This document shows positions 1 through 10,007 of a DNA stretch of 64,000 bases, piece by piece (position 1 is the stretch's first letter; each line of letters starts with the position of its first letter). The position numbers and the translations under genes were made by a program. The stretch covers positions 186,001 through 250,000 of the forward strand of contig JAKZZE010000023.1 in the NCBI GenBank assembly GCA_024220505.1. The letters are read 5' to 3'. Under the pieces are notes generated by a model. The model did no database searches, was not told the DNA's origin, and saw nothing but the letters and a program-made list of their open reading frames with translations. This stretch comes from Rhizopus arrhizus. Lineage: Eukaryota; Mucoromycota; Mucoromycetes; Mucorales; Rhizopodaceae.

Positions 1-814
1 GCTTTTTAGCCTCCTATTACTCTTCTTTATATTGACTTTGCAAATTAAATTTTTTTAGCTCGCACACTCAAAACATAGGCTCAAGAGCCAAGCATCTATC
101 AAGGAATGAAAAAAGCACTGAATCAAACCTTCAGAGTCTTTAACAGATGCGTTCCTGGCTGATTCGATCATTCTAGCAGTTAAGTTATTCACTACTCCTT
201 TCATCCATCCTTAACCTTTGACTAGAGCAAACCAATAGAATCTAAAAATAATGAGCAAGTTTTGTGCTTATTTATGCCAACGTCAATAAAATTGTAAAAA
301 AAAAAAAAATCTGAATATCCTCATTTAAAACGTAAAAGTAGCAGCAGAGCTTTTTTCTGCTTAACTTTGAATTTATTTATGCTTTTCTATACATCAAATT
401 GGCAATCCTCCCTTTGAATTCAATCATATTTGCATTTCACCCTACAAAGTATACACATTGTAATGTGATGCATGCCTTTTTTTTTGCGAGTGAGTTGGTA
501 CATTTCCATACATGTGACTGATATTTACTATTAAATTCTGGGTTTTATTATTTTTTTGTATTTTATTTTTTTAAAATTTTATGGCAATGAGCATGTAGCA
601 ACGAAGTGTGCAATGTTGCCCGAGCCAGTTATGAATGTAAGAGAATAAAAAAAACCTTCTTAGGGGACAAGAAGGGAAAAAAGAGAGAGAAAAAGAAAAA
701 GAAAAAGAGCAAATTATTTGAAATATGAATAAATATAAGAGGAGGAAGAAAGAAAAAGTAAATAGAAACAAAATTTAATACAAACCAGATCAAGTACCAG
801 AAAGACTCACACTA
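1..814. other. AT-rich stretch without a recognised gene
   Basis: Short A/T homopolymers and purine-rich runs occur (for example near 660-715), but no open frame here resembles a protein I recognise. It borders the 3' end of the LINE fragment that follows on the minus strand, so part of it may be that element's 3' untranslated region. That is inference. Confidence 0.4.
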
Positions 815-1648
815 TTACTTGGATAACCAATTCAACAGCTTGACGCCAGGATCAACAGGAAGAGGAGGATATTCATCATGAAAATAATAATCCAGTTCAT
901 GGAGAATCGTACATAGAATAGGCCATAGAATAAACCAGCTATGAGAAGCTGTAGGACGAGGTTTATGTAATGGTAGCAAATTAAGAAGGAAAGAGATTGG
1001 ATCTTCAATTGAGCGAGGCAAGTACAGACGATGATGAACATGTAGACAGTCAAAAGCATGTCGACGACTCCAGTTATGATAAGGATGGAAGATGCATTCT
1101 TTAGGTTTACCACCAGGTAGCCAACCAAGGCGCCAGCGAAGAACACGACTACGTTCAGAACAAGTCATCGGTAACCAAAGGATAGGATCCACTTGGATAG
1201 TAGGGCGAGTAGAGGATAACAGGATGGAATCAGAGTTATTACGTAGATTTTGAAATTGATCAGCTAAGAATTTGGTGCGAAGAGAGAGAAATTTCTTTTT
1301 ATCTAAAGTATCAAGGATTGGTCCACAGAGAGATTTCCACATTGGAGTATTAGCCAGTTTGTAACAGTGAGAGCGGCTAGTTGAAGATTGAATATATGAC
1401 AGTAGATGAGCAAGAAGAATATCATCAGGTAAATGAGTACTACGAAAAAGATACTGGGCTTGAAGGACTGCAACACGAGTTCGCATCGATGGGAGATTGA
1501 CCAGATGAAGCCTGACTTGAACTGAAGACCTAGAATGACCGCCAAAGATACGTCTAATACATTGGTTTTGGAAAGTATCAAGTTGATGGATTAATTTAGT
1601 TGTGAGAGGACTAATCGCAAGACCATAATCTAATTGAGCACGGACCAT
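815..1648 (-). pseudogene. LINE reverse transcriptase, C-terminal fragment
   Basis: This is a 277-residue open frame on the minus strand. Near its start it reads RAQLDYGLAI, then CIRRIFGG about 20 residues later. This is the segment that follows the catalytic palm in fungal non-LTR retrotransposon reverse transcriptases. A Cys/His-rich patch (CIFHPYHNW with a following DCLHVHH, about residues 185-205) sits where LINE proteins often carry a C-terminal zinc-knuckle-like motif. The catalytic FADD-type box and the endonuclease domain are absent, so this is a 5'-truncated copy. Its upstream side meets the left end of the Tc1-derived element only 12 bp away, so that element probably landed at or beside it. 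It is not functional. The family assignment rests on remembered sequence style, with no search run. Confidence 0.7.
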
Positions 1649-1701
1649 GACTGATATTTACAGTGCTTCCAACAAGTAATGTCACAGCCAATCAAAATCT
1701 A

Positions 1702-3199
1702 CAGTATTTTACTCTAAAATTAGACGATTTCAAAAATTCTATTGGACGATTTATTATTTTTTCTGGACAAGTACAAAATTGAAATTAGACGCTTTTTGCC
1801 TTTGTGAATTAGACTTTTACAAAAATTTTCTGGACGGAATAATTTTACAAATGGACACTTTATTATATATATCCAAGATTATAACTTCTTGTTTATACGT
1901 CTATGCTAGTATGTTTCGGCATCTTTAGCCCATCCTTACTCGGTGGATAATTTTGATAACCTTTTCATATACGGAGTTTCTCTTTTTGGATTTTTTTTTG
2001 GATGGGTGCATAAGCTGTACCACTTTATACAAAAAAAAAAGTACCACTTTATTTTATTTATTTATTTTGGAAGGCCATTATAATTGCTAAACAAAAATGA
2101 TGAACGTATCTGCTGCTAATTTGGAGTTCAATTGATAAAATCATAGGTATAAATAATGATATACATTGTTTCAAACAATAAGCCTATTTTATTTTTTATA
2201 ATTTTATTACTTAAAAGTTTTGAGGTATTTTGCTAGTATATTAATTCATATCAATCACATGATTTGTTACAGCTTGCTTCCATGCAAAGATCTTAGGAAT
2301 TTCTTTGATATATGCTTTTAATTTTCTGGGTGTATTTGGGATCTCGATAGTTGCATCAATTTTCCTATACATTGTACCATCAAATTTAATAAGTCTTTCG
2401 AAGTGGATATGATGATCTATTATAGAAAAAGGGGCTTGAGTATAAGATGACTCGAATTGAATAGAGCATATTATTACCATAGCATCTCATGCACATCATT
2501 CGATCAGTTTTAGTATCATTCATGACCTTTATCATATTGCGATACAATTTCTCAATATCTTTTGAATTCTTGTGAGACGAGATTTTATCATTTATACCTC
2601 CTGAAAATTCAATGAGTGCTGGACTGATCGACTTGTTTCCCACCTTGAAAAGAATTCCATCAAATTTTGTTCGATCCGTAGAATACAACTCCCTTTCAAG
2701 CCAACCGAGTTCTATAATATCATTATGTGCGATAAACAATTGATTTACGAGATAAATAATCAAATAACTGGCGGCTGTTCTCTCAAGCATTATTCTATTC
2801 AAGGGGCTGTTAGGAGAGCTCATCAGGTCCAGGCTACGTATGTGTGGATTAGCGATATGTAAATATAAATGATCTATTGATTAATATCCTCTTTCGTGCT
2901 ACTTACAAATACCTTATGGTTACTTTCATAAAACCAGCGTCTTCATTGGTGACAAGGTCAAAGTATTGATGAATCCGGCATTATACAGATTTTGGCGTAA
3001 TTTATGTATTGATAAAGGTGAATTTTCAAGTGCATTGATAATCTCATTGGCATAATCAGACATTTGGACTGAATGAATTTGAGTTGCTCTAATAATGGAG
3101 TCAAAGTGATCAATAGGTATCTCTGATTCCAATATCTCCAGTGCCGCTTTTGATGATAAATCGATAATTTGTAATTTACCGACTCTACTTGATTTATCG
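1702..3199. mobile_element. Nested insertion in the left terminal repeat of element 1
   Basis: Compared with the intact terminal repeat at 9203, the repeat starting at 1661 is interrupted after its TA at 1700-1701 and resumes at TA 3200-3201. This gives a clean 1.5-kb insertion with a TA duplication. The inserted piece starts CAGTATTTTACTC. Its first 170 bp contain several near-repeats of TTAGACG and TGGACG with A/T-rich spacers, like subterminal transposase-binding repeats. I see no matching inverted end at 3199, so the right end is probably lost or diverged. It carries the broken minus-strand gene at 2241-3199. Confidence 0.55.
2241..3199 (-). pseudogene. Broken PD-(D/E)XK-like Mucorales family gene
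   Basis: Minus-strand coding begins after 3199 (YDKSSRVGKLQIIDLS), changes frame near 2960, crosses a probable intron (donor GTAAGTAGC near 2901, acceptor CGTAG near 2835), then reads through 2823-2480 and shifts frame once more to end at 2241. The middle part has the pattern KFDGIL-VGN-SPALIEFSGG, an Asp followed about 15 residues later by a strand ending in Glu. This resembles a PD-(D/E)XK nuclease core. I recall related proteins as a large family of unknown function in Mucorales genomes. That recollection and the nuclease fold are inference. Two frameshifts make it a pseudogene. It lies wholly inside the nested insertion at 1702-3199. Confidence 0.5.
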
Positions 3200-3448
3200 T
3201 ATGTCACTGGCCAATGAAAAATGTTGTCATTGGTCAACCAAAATCGATGTCCTTGGCCAATCAAAATCAATTTCATATTGTTAGAGACAATGTCAGAAAT
3301 CTCGCTTGCATAGAAATCACGTCGTGATTCTTCACACCCGAAAAATATAAATAGAGAATGAGTATTTTCTTTTGGTATTTTTCTTTTTTCTTTTTTCTTT
3401 TTCTTTTTTCAATACTTTACAATTCAACACGAGTACAATGCTTCTATA

Positions 3449-3715
3449 TTGATGAGAATGATGGTTCTGAGCTCATGGATTACATTGTTTGATCAGAATG
3501 AATTTATTGTTGAGACTATTGCTACTCATACAGAGTACTTGGGAAATGCAGTTCCCAATGAGTCTTCTCTGACTTGTCCAATGTTGTTAGAAAAGCCAAA
3601 AAAATGGAGATATTCATATGAAGAAGGCAAAACCAAAGCGAGAATATGTGCGTTATACAGTCCAGGATAAAGTTAGGTTTTTCGATCTGAAGATTGAAAA
3701 GTGTATGACTGCATC
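3449..3715 (+). pseudogene. Tc1-type transposase N-terminus fragment
   Basis: Starting just after the left arm's promoter region, this reads through an acidic leader (EFIVETIATHTEYLGN) and, after one frame change near 3618, into YVRYTVQDKVRFFDLKIEKC followed by MTAS. The second part is the start of the helix-turn-helix DNA-binding region of Mucorales Tc1-like transposases as I remember them. It stops abruptly at about 3715, where unrelated sequence (LIGRDDDGNEVEYAAF) continues in the same open frame. The catalytic domain is missing here and is found inverted in the right arm. Confidence 0.55.
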
Positions 3716-4863
3716 AGCTCTCATCGGCCGTGATGATGACGGAAATGAAGTGGAATATGCTGCGTTCAGCACATTCGAATGCAGACCGATCATCCCATCA
3801 AAGCGACCATTGGATACCCATGCGATTGAACCAAGCATCTGCAACGATTTGGCATCTCTGATCTACAAGTCACCACATCGACGGCTGCTCGCAAGTCGCG
3901 AATATTTCGAATTGGACGATACTGCAGAGCTATTGCTCAATAAGGGTTGGCTGCATGAACCACAGGTCAAGTTTGCCTGTGCTCAGGTATTGGCAGGTGC
4001 AGTTCTGATGAACGTCAGCAACGGCGAAGCTATTCTTGTGAATACGGTGGAAATGTATAGAGGAACAAAATCAGTCGATATCCATCGCGAACTGCCATTT
4101 TCATCAAGCATATCGATCTTCACAATTAAACCAACGTACGCCAACATCTGGCCACACATCCGAAGTACAGGAGACGGTTCCAAACTTGTCATCGTCACAC
4201 AAACATGTACTGCATTAATTACATCTATTGTAAGCCTGGACCAAAGCGAGGAACCAAAAGTGGGGCCATCATTGTGTCATTTTGCTATGTCACCACAGCA
4301 TACGAAAATATTCATCGATCAGGTCAGTTGGACAAAGGCAAAAAAGATCGAATTAAATGCGTCAATATGATCCATCGAACCGTTCAGTTTGACTGCCTCA
4401 GGCGAGGCAACTACGTTCACAGTTCCATCATCCAACCACTTATTACCTCTGCCGTGCATCCAGCGATGCCACATTATTTAGTCACTTACAGCCCTACATA
4501 GTCTTCACCTACTGCGATCATGAAGGCTCAGCAAAATCGATGGACAATGAAAACGCTTCCATGATCGCATCTCGACTTTTCCAGCGGGTAGCTTATTCCA
4601 TCATTCATTCGCCTTCCGAAGCACACCTTGACAAGGATTTTGTTGCTTCGTTGCATGACAAATGTAAAAATAATGGGAAAATCAAGAAATTATTTGGGGA
4701 TCTTTTGCATCTGTTTAGCGACGACATGGAGATGGCAATCATCGGCAACAGCATTTTGAACAACCAAATTCTACAACACATGGCAGCAATCATGTCATCC
4801 AATATTTCCAAGCCAAATGAAACAGTAGTCTTCCGTATCCAAAAACAATTGCGCGCGTATTAA
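3716..4863 (+). pseudogene. Captured cargo coding sequence in element 1, unknown family
   Basis: After the transposase stub, the frame stays open to 4370 (LIGRDDDGNEVEYAAFSTFE … ELPFSSSISIFTIKPTYANI). Further segments in other frames end at 4501 and at 4863; the last is an 107-residue piece rich in Asn/Ile and ending RIQKQLRAY. Base composition is more balanced than in the AT-rich flanks, and codon-like periodicity is evident, so this was once coding. I recognise no domain. It has at least two frame breaks or undetected introns. Its position between the two arms makes it passenger DNA of element 1. Confidence 0.45.
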
Positions 4864-5024
4864 TTCCTTCATTCACATCATTATCAACTTTTTTTTCTCG
4901 ACACCGCCTTTTTTTCTCATTTCCTTTTGATCAAAAATAAAATTGGATGAACCAAGAGAAATGCCTTTTTTTTTTGTCTGATGGCCACTTACCGTATTCC
5001 CTGATCGCATATTCGTTTGGGTCA

Positions 5025-5363
5025 TCACATTGGTTGCCTGTTTCGATATTTATCCCAACACTGGTAAGAATGCGAGACGAACCCTTTGAAATGACTTTGC
5101 TTCACATTGTTGCAGGCTTCTGTAATCCTCTTGGACAAAGTGTCTTCATACAAAAGTCGATGACGCTTAACCTTACTCTTTGCCACTGCCCAGAATTGTT
5201 CAATTGGATTAAGCTCAGGAGAGTAAGTAGGAAGATACACACATCTGTATCCTCAATACTCAATATACTTCTTTATGTTTTCATGCGTGTGAATGAATGC
5301 ATTATCCATTACAATATAGTGGCCTTCCATATGTGGGTGGTTGTCCATTTCGTCAAGAGTCAT
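5025..5363 (-). pseudogene. Tc1/mariner transposase C-terminal half (right arm, element 1)
   Basis: On the minus strand the frame opens at an ATG at 5363 directly behind a deletion junction. It contains IVMDNAFIHTH (second Asp of the DDE triad) and, after an in-frame TGA, YLPTYSPELNPIEQFW (third catalytic Glu). The first Asp and the whole DNA-binding region are deleted. The TGA falls between YIEY and GYRCVYLP. The Pro of the usual DNAPIH motif is Phe in this copy. Upstream (towards 5688) are a TATA-like ATATAAATAG and the terminal repeat. The product cannot catalyse transposition. Confidence 0.85.
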
Positions 5364-5690
5364 TTTTTAAGAAACTAATGTAGTGACCAGTGACAGTTAG
5401 TCCATGAGCTCAGGACCACCATTCTCATCAATATAGAAGCATTGTACTCGTGTTGAATTGTAAAGTATTGAAAAAAGAAAAAGGAAAAAAAAAATACCAA
5501 AAGAAAATACTCATTCTCTATTTATATTTTTCGGGTGCGAAGAATCACGACGTGATTTCTATGCAAGCGAGATTTCTGACATTGTCTCTAAAAATATGAA
5601 ATTGATTTTGGCTGACCATTGACAACATTTTTCATTGACCAGTGGCGTAGATTTTGATTGGCTGCGACATTACTTACTGGAAGCACTGTA

Positions 5691-6285
5691 CATCCCCTAC
5701 ATTCAATGATCTCTGCCTTTTTTTTTCTTGTTCAACTTTAACCAATAAAAATGATAGAAATTCTATGCTCAGACGATGGATCCACTGTAGAGTCGCATGC
5801 TACTATTTCTTGATCATCTAACAAGATGTTGGCATGCTTCCATCAATCTGTTTTCTTTGAATACAATTTCCAAGGTTGGTAGCATCCATCTGGAAAATTC
5901 TATTTCCTTTATTGAATACTGCAACGTCCTGAGTCTCTTCATCCGGCAAGTAAAGCCTGCTGGTGATCTGGGATGATCACCGTAAGCTTGGTTTCTACAA
6001 ATAATCTATAGAATGATCAGTTGTTGTATTCTGTTATCTCAAAACAGTATAGTTCAACAAACTCAATAAAACAGAGTCTCGAACAAGGAAAGGGAACGCG
6101 TTACACATCTGTAAGAAGGTGTCTTTCAGTTTTGGCATATTTATCGAGCCATCAGTGAACACCTTTGTTCCATTCAAAGTGTTATCTCTTTCACAGTTCT
6201 CGTTTTTGAAAAAGCACATTTGTTTTTTTTTGTCCAGGTAGGTTCTACTCCCCTCCCCTCCCCTCCCCCCCTTTTTTTTTTTTTT
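5691..6285. other. Region without a recognised gene
   Basis: Minus-strand reading of about 5740-5960 gives degenerate frames with a retroelement-like flavour, but nothing that can be assigned. A C-rich tract followed by a T-run (6250-6285) immediately precedes a dispersed repeat copy. Confidence 0.3.
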
Positions 6286-6716
6286 CTATGACTGCAGCAC
6301 AACAATTTCACTTTCTTTCAGCAGATGATGTGTCACTAAACTGCTTACAGACAGATGTCTGTTAATAAAGAGCTATTTTGCTGGCTAAAAAAAAAAAGTA
6401 AACATGTTTTACCTATAGCAATTGATGTCTGATGCATCAAAAGCTGTATCACTAAAAGATCTTGTTCTTTGGGCTATGTCCTATTTTGTTTGCTTGTTTA
6501 AGGGGAAATGTTTTTTTTTTAAAAAAAAAGTTTCAGATATTTGTATACAGTTGTATACAGTTGTTTGCATATGGTTTTTTTTTCTCGAACAAATGAATCA
6601 TATTAGATTATTCTGACCTCTAAAAATATGAGGGGTTATATCATAGCCATGTAGAAGAGTGATAAAAATCTATTGATTGATGAGAACATACAGTGAGTGA
6701 TGAGTCTATAGTAAAT
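6286..6716 (+). repeat. Dispersed ~430-bp repeat, copy 1
   Basis: This begins CTATGACTGCAGCAC after a T-rich run and ends GATGAGTCTATAGTAAAT. The same sequence recurs at 18933-19364 with few differences, and its distal part recurs inverted at about 15593-15770. It contains a T-run abutting an A-run near its middle and no coding sequence. Ends show only weak inverted similarity (CTATGACT against CATAGACT), so I cannot say whether it is a MITE, a LINE tail or a solo LTR. Confidence 0.65.
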
Positions 6717-7287
6717 GTTACGCATTTTTTATTTTACTTGATTTTCTATGATTACAAGTGGTGTAATACTCGTTTTTATTAATTTGAAATGTTATGAATA
6801 TCATAATTGATAAAATTATTTATTTCAGCAGGGATAATGTTGGTGTATTACTTGAGATATTGTACTCATTTTATTCACACTATTGAATTTGTATCTTTGC
6901 AATACAATGTTTACCAGTAAACATAAAGTACTTGTAGACAAACAAAAGCAGGTAGACTCATGTTTATCCTTATAAAAAAGAAGTTCCTAGGCATAAGCAC
7001 ACGCGGCTTCCAAAAAAAAAAAAAAAAAGGAAAACAGGTTTAAGCCATGCATAAATCACACTGTTTATTATAAAATCCAACACAATAATTATCTGTACTA
7101 TGATACATTGCGAATACACACTGAAAAAAAATTTTTTTTTTCTTGTCTTAACCTTCTTTGGAAATTTCATGTGATCTTGTGAGGTATAGGAAAAGAGATG
7201 GGTGTGTGTGTGTTGTTAATAAGAAATGATAGATCTGTTTCATTTGTCTTACTTTTTTTCCTTATTTAATTTCCCTTCTTTTCAATC
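6717..7287. other. Intergenic, arrestin gene upstream region
   Basis: AT-rich DNA with A-runs near 7013-7028 and 7122-7141. I see nothing coding. The last 80 bp are T/C-rich, as is common ahead of start codons in this window. Confidence 0.4.
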
Positions 7288-8379
7288 ATGGTCAATAAAC
7301 CAAACACGAAATTAAGGATTCATTTAGAAAATGAACACTTGATCATGTATGGTTCATCCACGGAATCCTCTGGATGTGTATTACGAGGAGCTTTAAGTTT
7401 AAAACTGAAAAAATCAACTAGTTTCAAATCACTCAATCTTTGTTTTATTGGAAAAGTATCTGTCAGTTGGAATCAAGGTAATATATATAAAATAAAAATA
7501 AAAAAAGTTAATTTTTACGTAAGAGTAGTAGGAAATGGTTGTGAACGTAAATTTTATGATACTCGAACCGTCATCAGTCATACATGGCCATTTTTATCCT
7601 CACAACACAAAAAACTTCACTCACTTTCTGCAGGGATGCATACCTTTGATTTCGAACTCGTCCTGCCCGGAAATTTGCCAGAGTCCACCTTTGTCGACAA
7701 ATATTATAATGTAGAGTATCAGCTCACCGCCATGGCAGAAAAGTGCGCCTTCTCAAGGAATTATATCGCACGACGTGATGTCCATCTCTCACGACAGAGA
7801 CCCAACATGGATTATCTTGATCCTATCACAGTCACTAATCAGTGGCAAGACAAGCTTTCCTGTCAGGTCTCTTTACCCACCAAGGTCTATACCTATGGTG
7901 ACACAATTCCACTTCAGATCACACTTGTGCCACTGACGACGGATGATATCCAATTGCGTTATGTGAGTTGCACATTTAAAGAGTATCTTACTTGTCGAGC
8001 AGTCAATGGTTGGTTCAATGGTAAAAACAAATCTCAAGGACGTCTAGTAGAGTACACAAGAAAGGATAGGCCAGATCGAAGGCAGATGATGATCAACATG
8101 AAGGTCCCTCCATCTGTTACAGACATTCAGTGTGACGCGCATAATGAATCTGTTCGAGTGCGACATCAACTTAAACTAATCCTCTCATTCGAGCACGGTC
8201 CTGGTGATGTGTGTGAACTAATTGTTGTGCTGCCCATTGTGATTGCAATTACAGATTCAATAGGTGTATTACCTTCTTATGAAGACGTTTGGCAAACATT
8301 ACCTTATCATCCTTTTTTAATATTAACTCCAAGCACAGCAAGCATTATTCCTCCTAGTTATCATAGTATGGTTGTTTAA
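7288..8379 (+). CDS. Alpha-arrestin (ART-type ubiquitin ligase adaptor)
   Basis: The unspliced frame gives 363 residues; removing a probable 51-nt in-frame intron (7478-7528, GTAATA…TAG) gives 346. Residues 10-165 fit an arrestin N domain: FIGKVSVSWNQ, then the run from KFYDTRTV to the F of HTWPF, then FDFELVLPGNLPES and YNVEYQLTA. Residues about 190-320 fit the C domain. The C-terminus carries LPSYEDV and IPPSYHS, PY-type motifs that bind WW domains of Rsp5/NEDD4 ligases. Family role: these adaptors bring the ligase to plasma-membrane transporters and trigger their endocytosis. The length is short for the family and no long tail is present. The start is the first ATG of the frame, after a pyrimidine-rich leader. 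The next gene converges from the minus strand 17 bp away. Assignment is strong for the family; the cargo is unknown. Confidence 0.85.
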   Translation: MVNKPNTKLRIHLENEHLIMYGSSTESSGCVLRGALSLKLKKSTSFKSLNLCFIGKVSVSWNQGNIYKIKIKKVNFYVRVVGNGCERKFYDTRTVISHTWPFLSSQHKKLHSLSAGMHTFDFELVLPGNLPESTFVDKYYNVEYQLTAMAEKCAFSRNYIARRDVHLSRQRPNMDYLDPITVTNQWQDKLSCQVSLPTKVYTYGDTIPLQITLVPLTTDDIQLRYVSCTFKEYLTCRAVNGWFNGKNKSQGRLVEYTRKDRPDRRQMMINMKVPPSVTDIQCDAHNESVRVRHQLKLILSFEHGPGDVCELIVVLPIVIAITDSIGVLPSYEDVWQTLPYHPFLILTPSTASIIPPSYHSMVV

Positions 8380-8395
8380 TATTAAAAAACCTTTT

Positions 8396-9140
8396 TTATG
8401 GTTCATATATTGCAGATGAAACAAAATCACGGTATGAAAGACCAGACTTTAGATAAGCAATTAGCTCATTCAGTAGTCTTTCTGCTAATGCGTTGTCTTT
8501 GTCGTCTTTTAACCATTCTGATATCTTTTTGATAACGGTCGAATCACCCATTTGCTTCATCTTGGTGTTGTATGGTATCAATAAGATTTGTGTGATATGA
8601 TTTACAACAAAAGGATCAACAGAGTCTACGTCATGAATAGCTGCCAATTCATGTCCAAGAAAGATACTAGCCTATACAAAAAAGAGTTCTTATTGTGTGC
8701 GTGAATTTTTATCTTGTTTCTGTCTAAAAAGTTATGAAATTTACTCTAGGTATATGTTCAGGTGTGATCACTGTGAAATCACTGTGTCGTGGTAATGGTT
8801 CAGGGTAGTGACATGTCCTAAACAAGCCTTTATAAACCTGTCTTCTTTGTAATCGTATTTTCTCGGTTGGAGACAAAGTTCTCCTTCTATGTAAAGGCGG
8901 CTCATGATGCTTTTTCTGATCGTTTAAAAAGTATTCATCAAAATCATCCTCTTCTTCATCCACATTATATACAAGCGACTTGATCTTTTGTCGACAAATG
9001 GGACATTGAGCAGAGTCTGGTGTAATGTTTATCCAATAACAAATGCACTCAAAGCAGAAAGAGTGAAAACAAGGACGAAGAAATGTTTCATTCGTGTATT
9101 GATGCATACAAATTGAACATTTGGGAGTATTTTCTTCCAT
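8396..9140 (-). CDS. TOPORS-like RING finger E3 ubiquitin ligase
   Basis: Two exons (9140-8745 and 8671-8396) joined across a 73-nt intron (GTAAAT…TATAG) give 223 residues. A C3HC4 RING occupies residues 8-49: Cys8, Cys11, Cys24, His26, Cys29, Cys32, Cys46, Cys49. It is followed by an acidic stretch (VDEEEDDFDEYF), a basic segment with LSPTEKIRLQRRQVYKGLFR, and a C-terminal helical region spanning the splice (PRHSDFTVITPEHIPR joined to ASIFLGHELAA). The order RING, basic helix ending in a hydrophobic Tyr/Leu pattern, then a helical bundle with VVNHITQILL matches TOPORS, a nuclear dual ubiquitin/SUMO ligase. The animal protein is much larger. Nuclear location and SUMO activity are inference from the family. 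Gene ends 17 bp from the arrestin gene, tail to tail. Confidence 0.78.
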
Positions 9141-9551
9141 TATTGTAATTGTTGCGTAGAAAAAAAAACGCCTGTCTTGATTACTAGGGAAATGGATTTA
9201 TACAGTGCTTCCAACAAGTAATGTCACAGCCAATCAAAATCTATGTCACTGACAAATGAAAAATGTTGTCATTGGTCAACCAATATTGGTGTCCTTGGCC
9301 AATCAAAATCAATTTCATATTGTTAGAGACAATGTCAGAAATCTCGCTTGCATAGAAATCACGTCGTGATTCTTCACACCCGAAAAATATAAATAGAGAA
9401 TGAGTATTTTCTTTTGGTATTTTTTTTCTTTTTCTTTTCTTTTTCAATACTTTACAATTCAACACGAGTACAATGCTTCTATATTGATGAGAATGGTGGT
9501 CCTGAGCTCATGGACTAACTGTCACTGGTCACTACATTAGTTTCTTAAAAA

Positions 9552-9890
9552 ATGACTCTTGACGAAATGGACAACCACCCACATATGGAAGGCCACTATA
9601 TTGTAATGGATAATGCACCCATTCACACGCATGAAAACATAAAGAAGTATATTGAGTATTGAGGATACAGATGTGTGTATCTTCCTACTTACTCTCCTGA
9701 GCTTAATCCAATTGAACAATTCTGGGCAGTGGCAAAGAGTAAGGTTAAGCGTCATCGACTTTTGTATGAAGACACTTTGTCCAAGAGGGTTATAGAAGCC
9801 TACAACAATGTGAAGCAAAGTCATTTCAAAGGGTTCGTCTCGCATTCTTACCAGTGTTGGGATAAATATCGAAACAGGCAACCAATGTGA
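9552..9890 (+). pseudogene. Tc1/mariner transposase C-terminal half (left arm, element 2)
   Basis: ATG at 9552 opens MTLDEMDNHPHMEG, then IVMDNAPIHTH with the second catalytic Asp. An in-frame TGA at 9660-9662 interrupts before GYRCVYLPTYSPELNPIEQF, which carries the third catalytic Glu. The frame ends KYRNRQPM at 9890. Roughly half the expected transposase, including the first Asp and the DNA-binding domain, is missing upstream at the junction after the leader ATGGACTAAC. It is nearly identical to the other two arm copies. Confidence 0.88.
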
Positions 9891-10007
9891 TGACCCAAAC
9901 GAATATGCGATCAGGGAATACGGTAAGTGGCCATCAGACAAAAAAAAACACGCGCCATCCCTCTCTCTCTCTCTACCTGGTTTTTTTATCGGTTTACTAT
10001 CAAATTC

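Larger units (their letters stand above)
1661..5688. mobile_element. Composite Tc1/mariner-derived element 1 (4.03 kb)
   Basis: The element begins CAGTGCTTCCAACAAG at 1661 and ends with the inverted form at 5688 (…GGAAGCACTG), with TA on both sides (1659-1660 and 5689-5690), the expected Tc1/mariner target duplication. The right arm (about 4966-5688) is a transposase copy in inverted orientation from which the N-terminal half has been deleted. The left arm has the terminal repeat and promoter, then the true transposase N-terminus, then unrelated coding sequence. A second insertion splits the left terminal repeat at 1700. The related element at 9203-13133 shares the outer ends and right arm but has different interior contents. 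It cannot be autonomous because no intact transposase is present. Confidence 0.75.

Noticed and set aside
832..1146. Hydrophobic minus-strand frame within the LINE fragment
   Set aside because: It is a shadow of the longer reverse-transcriptase frame that has recognisable motifs.
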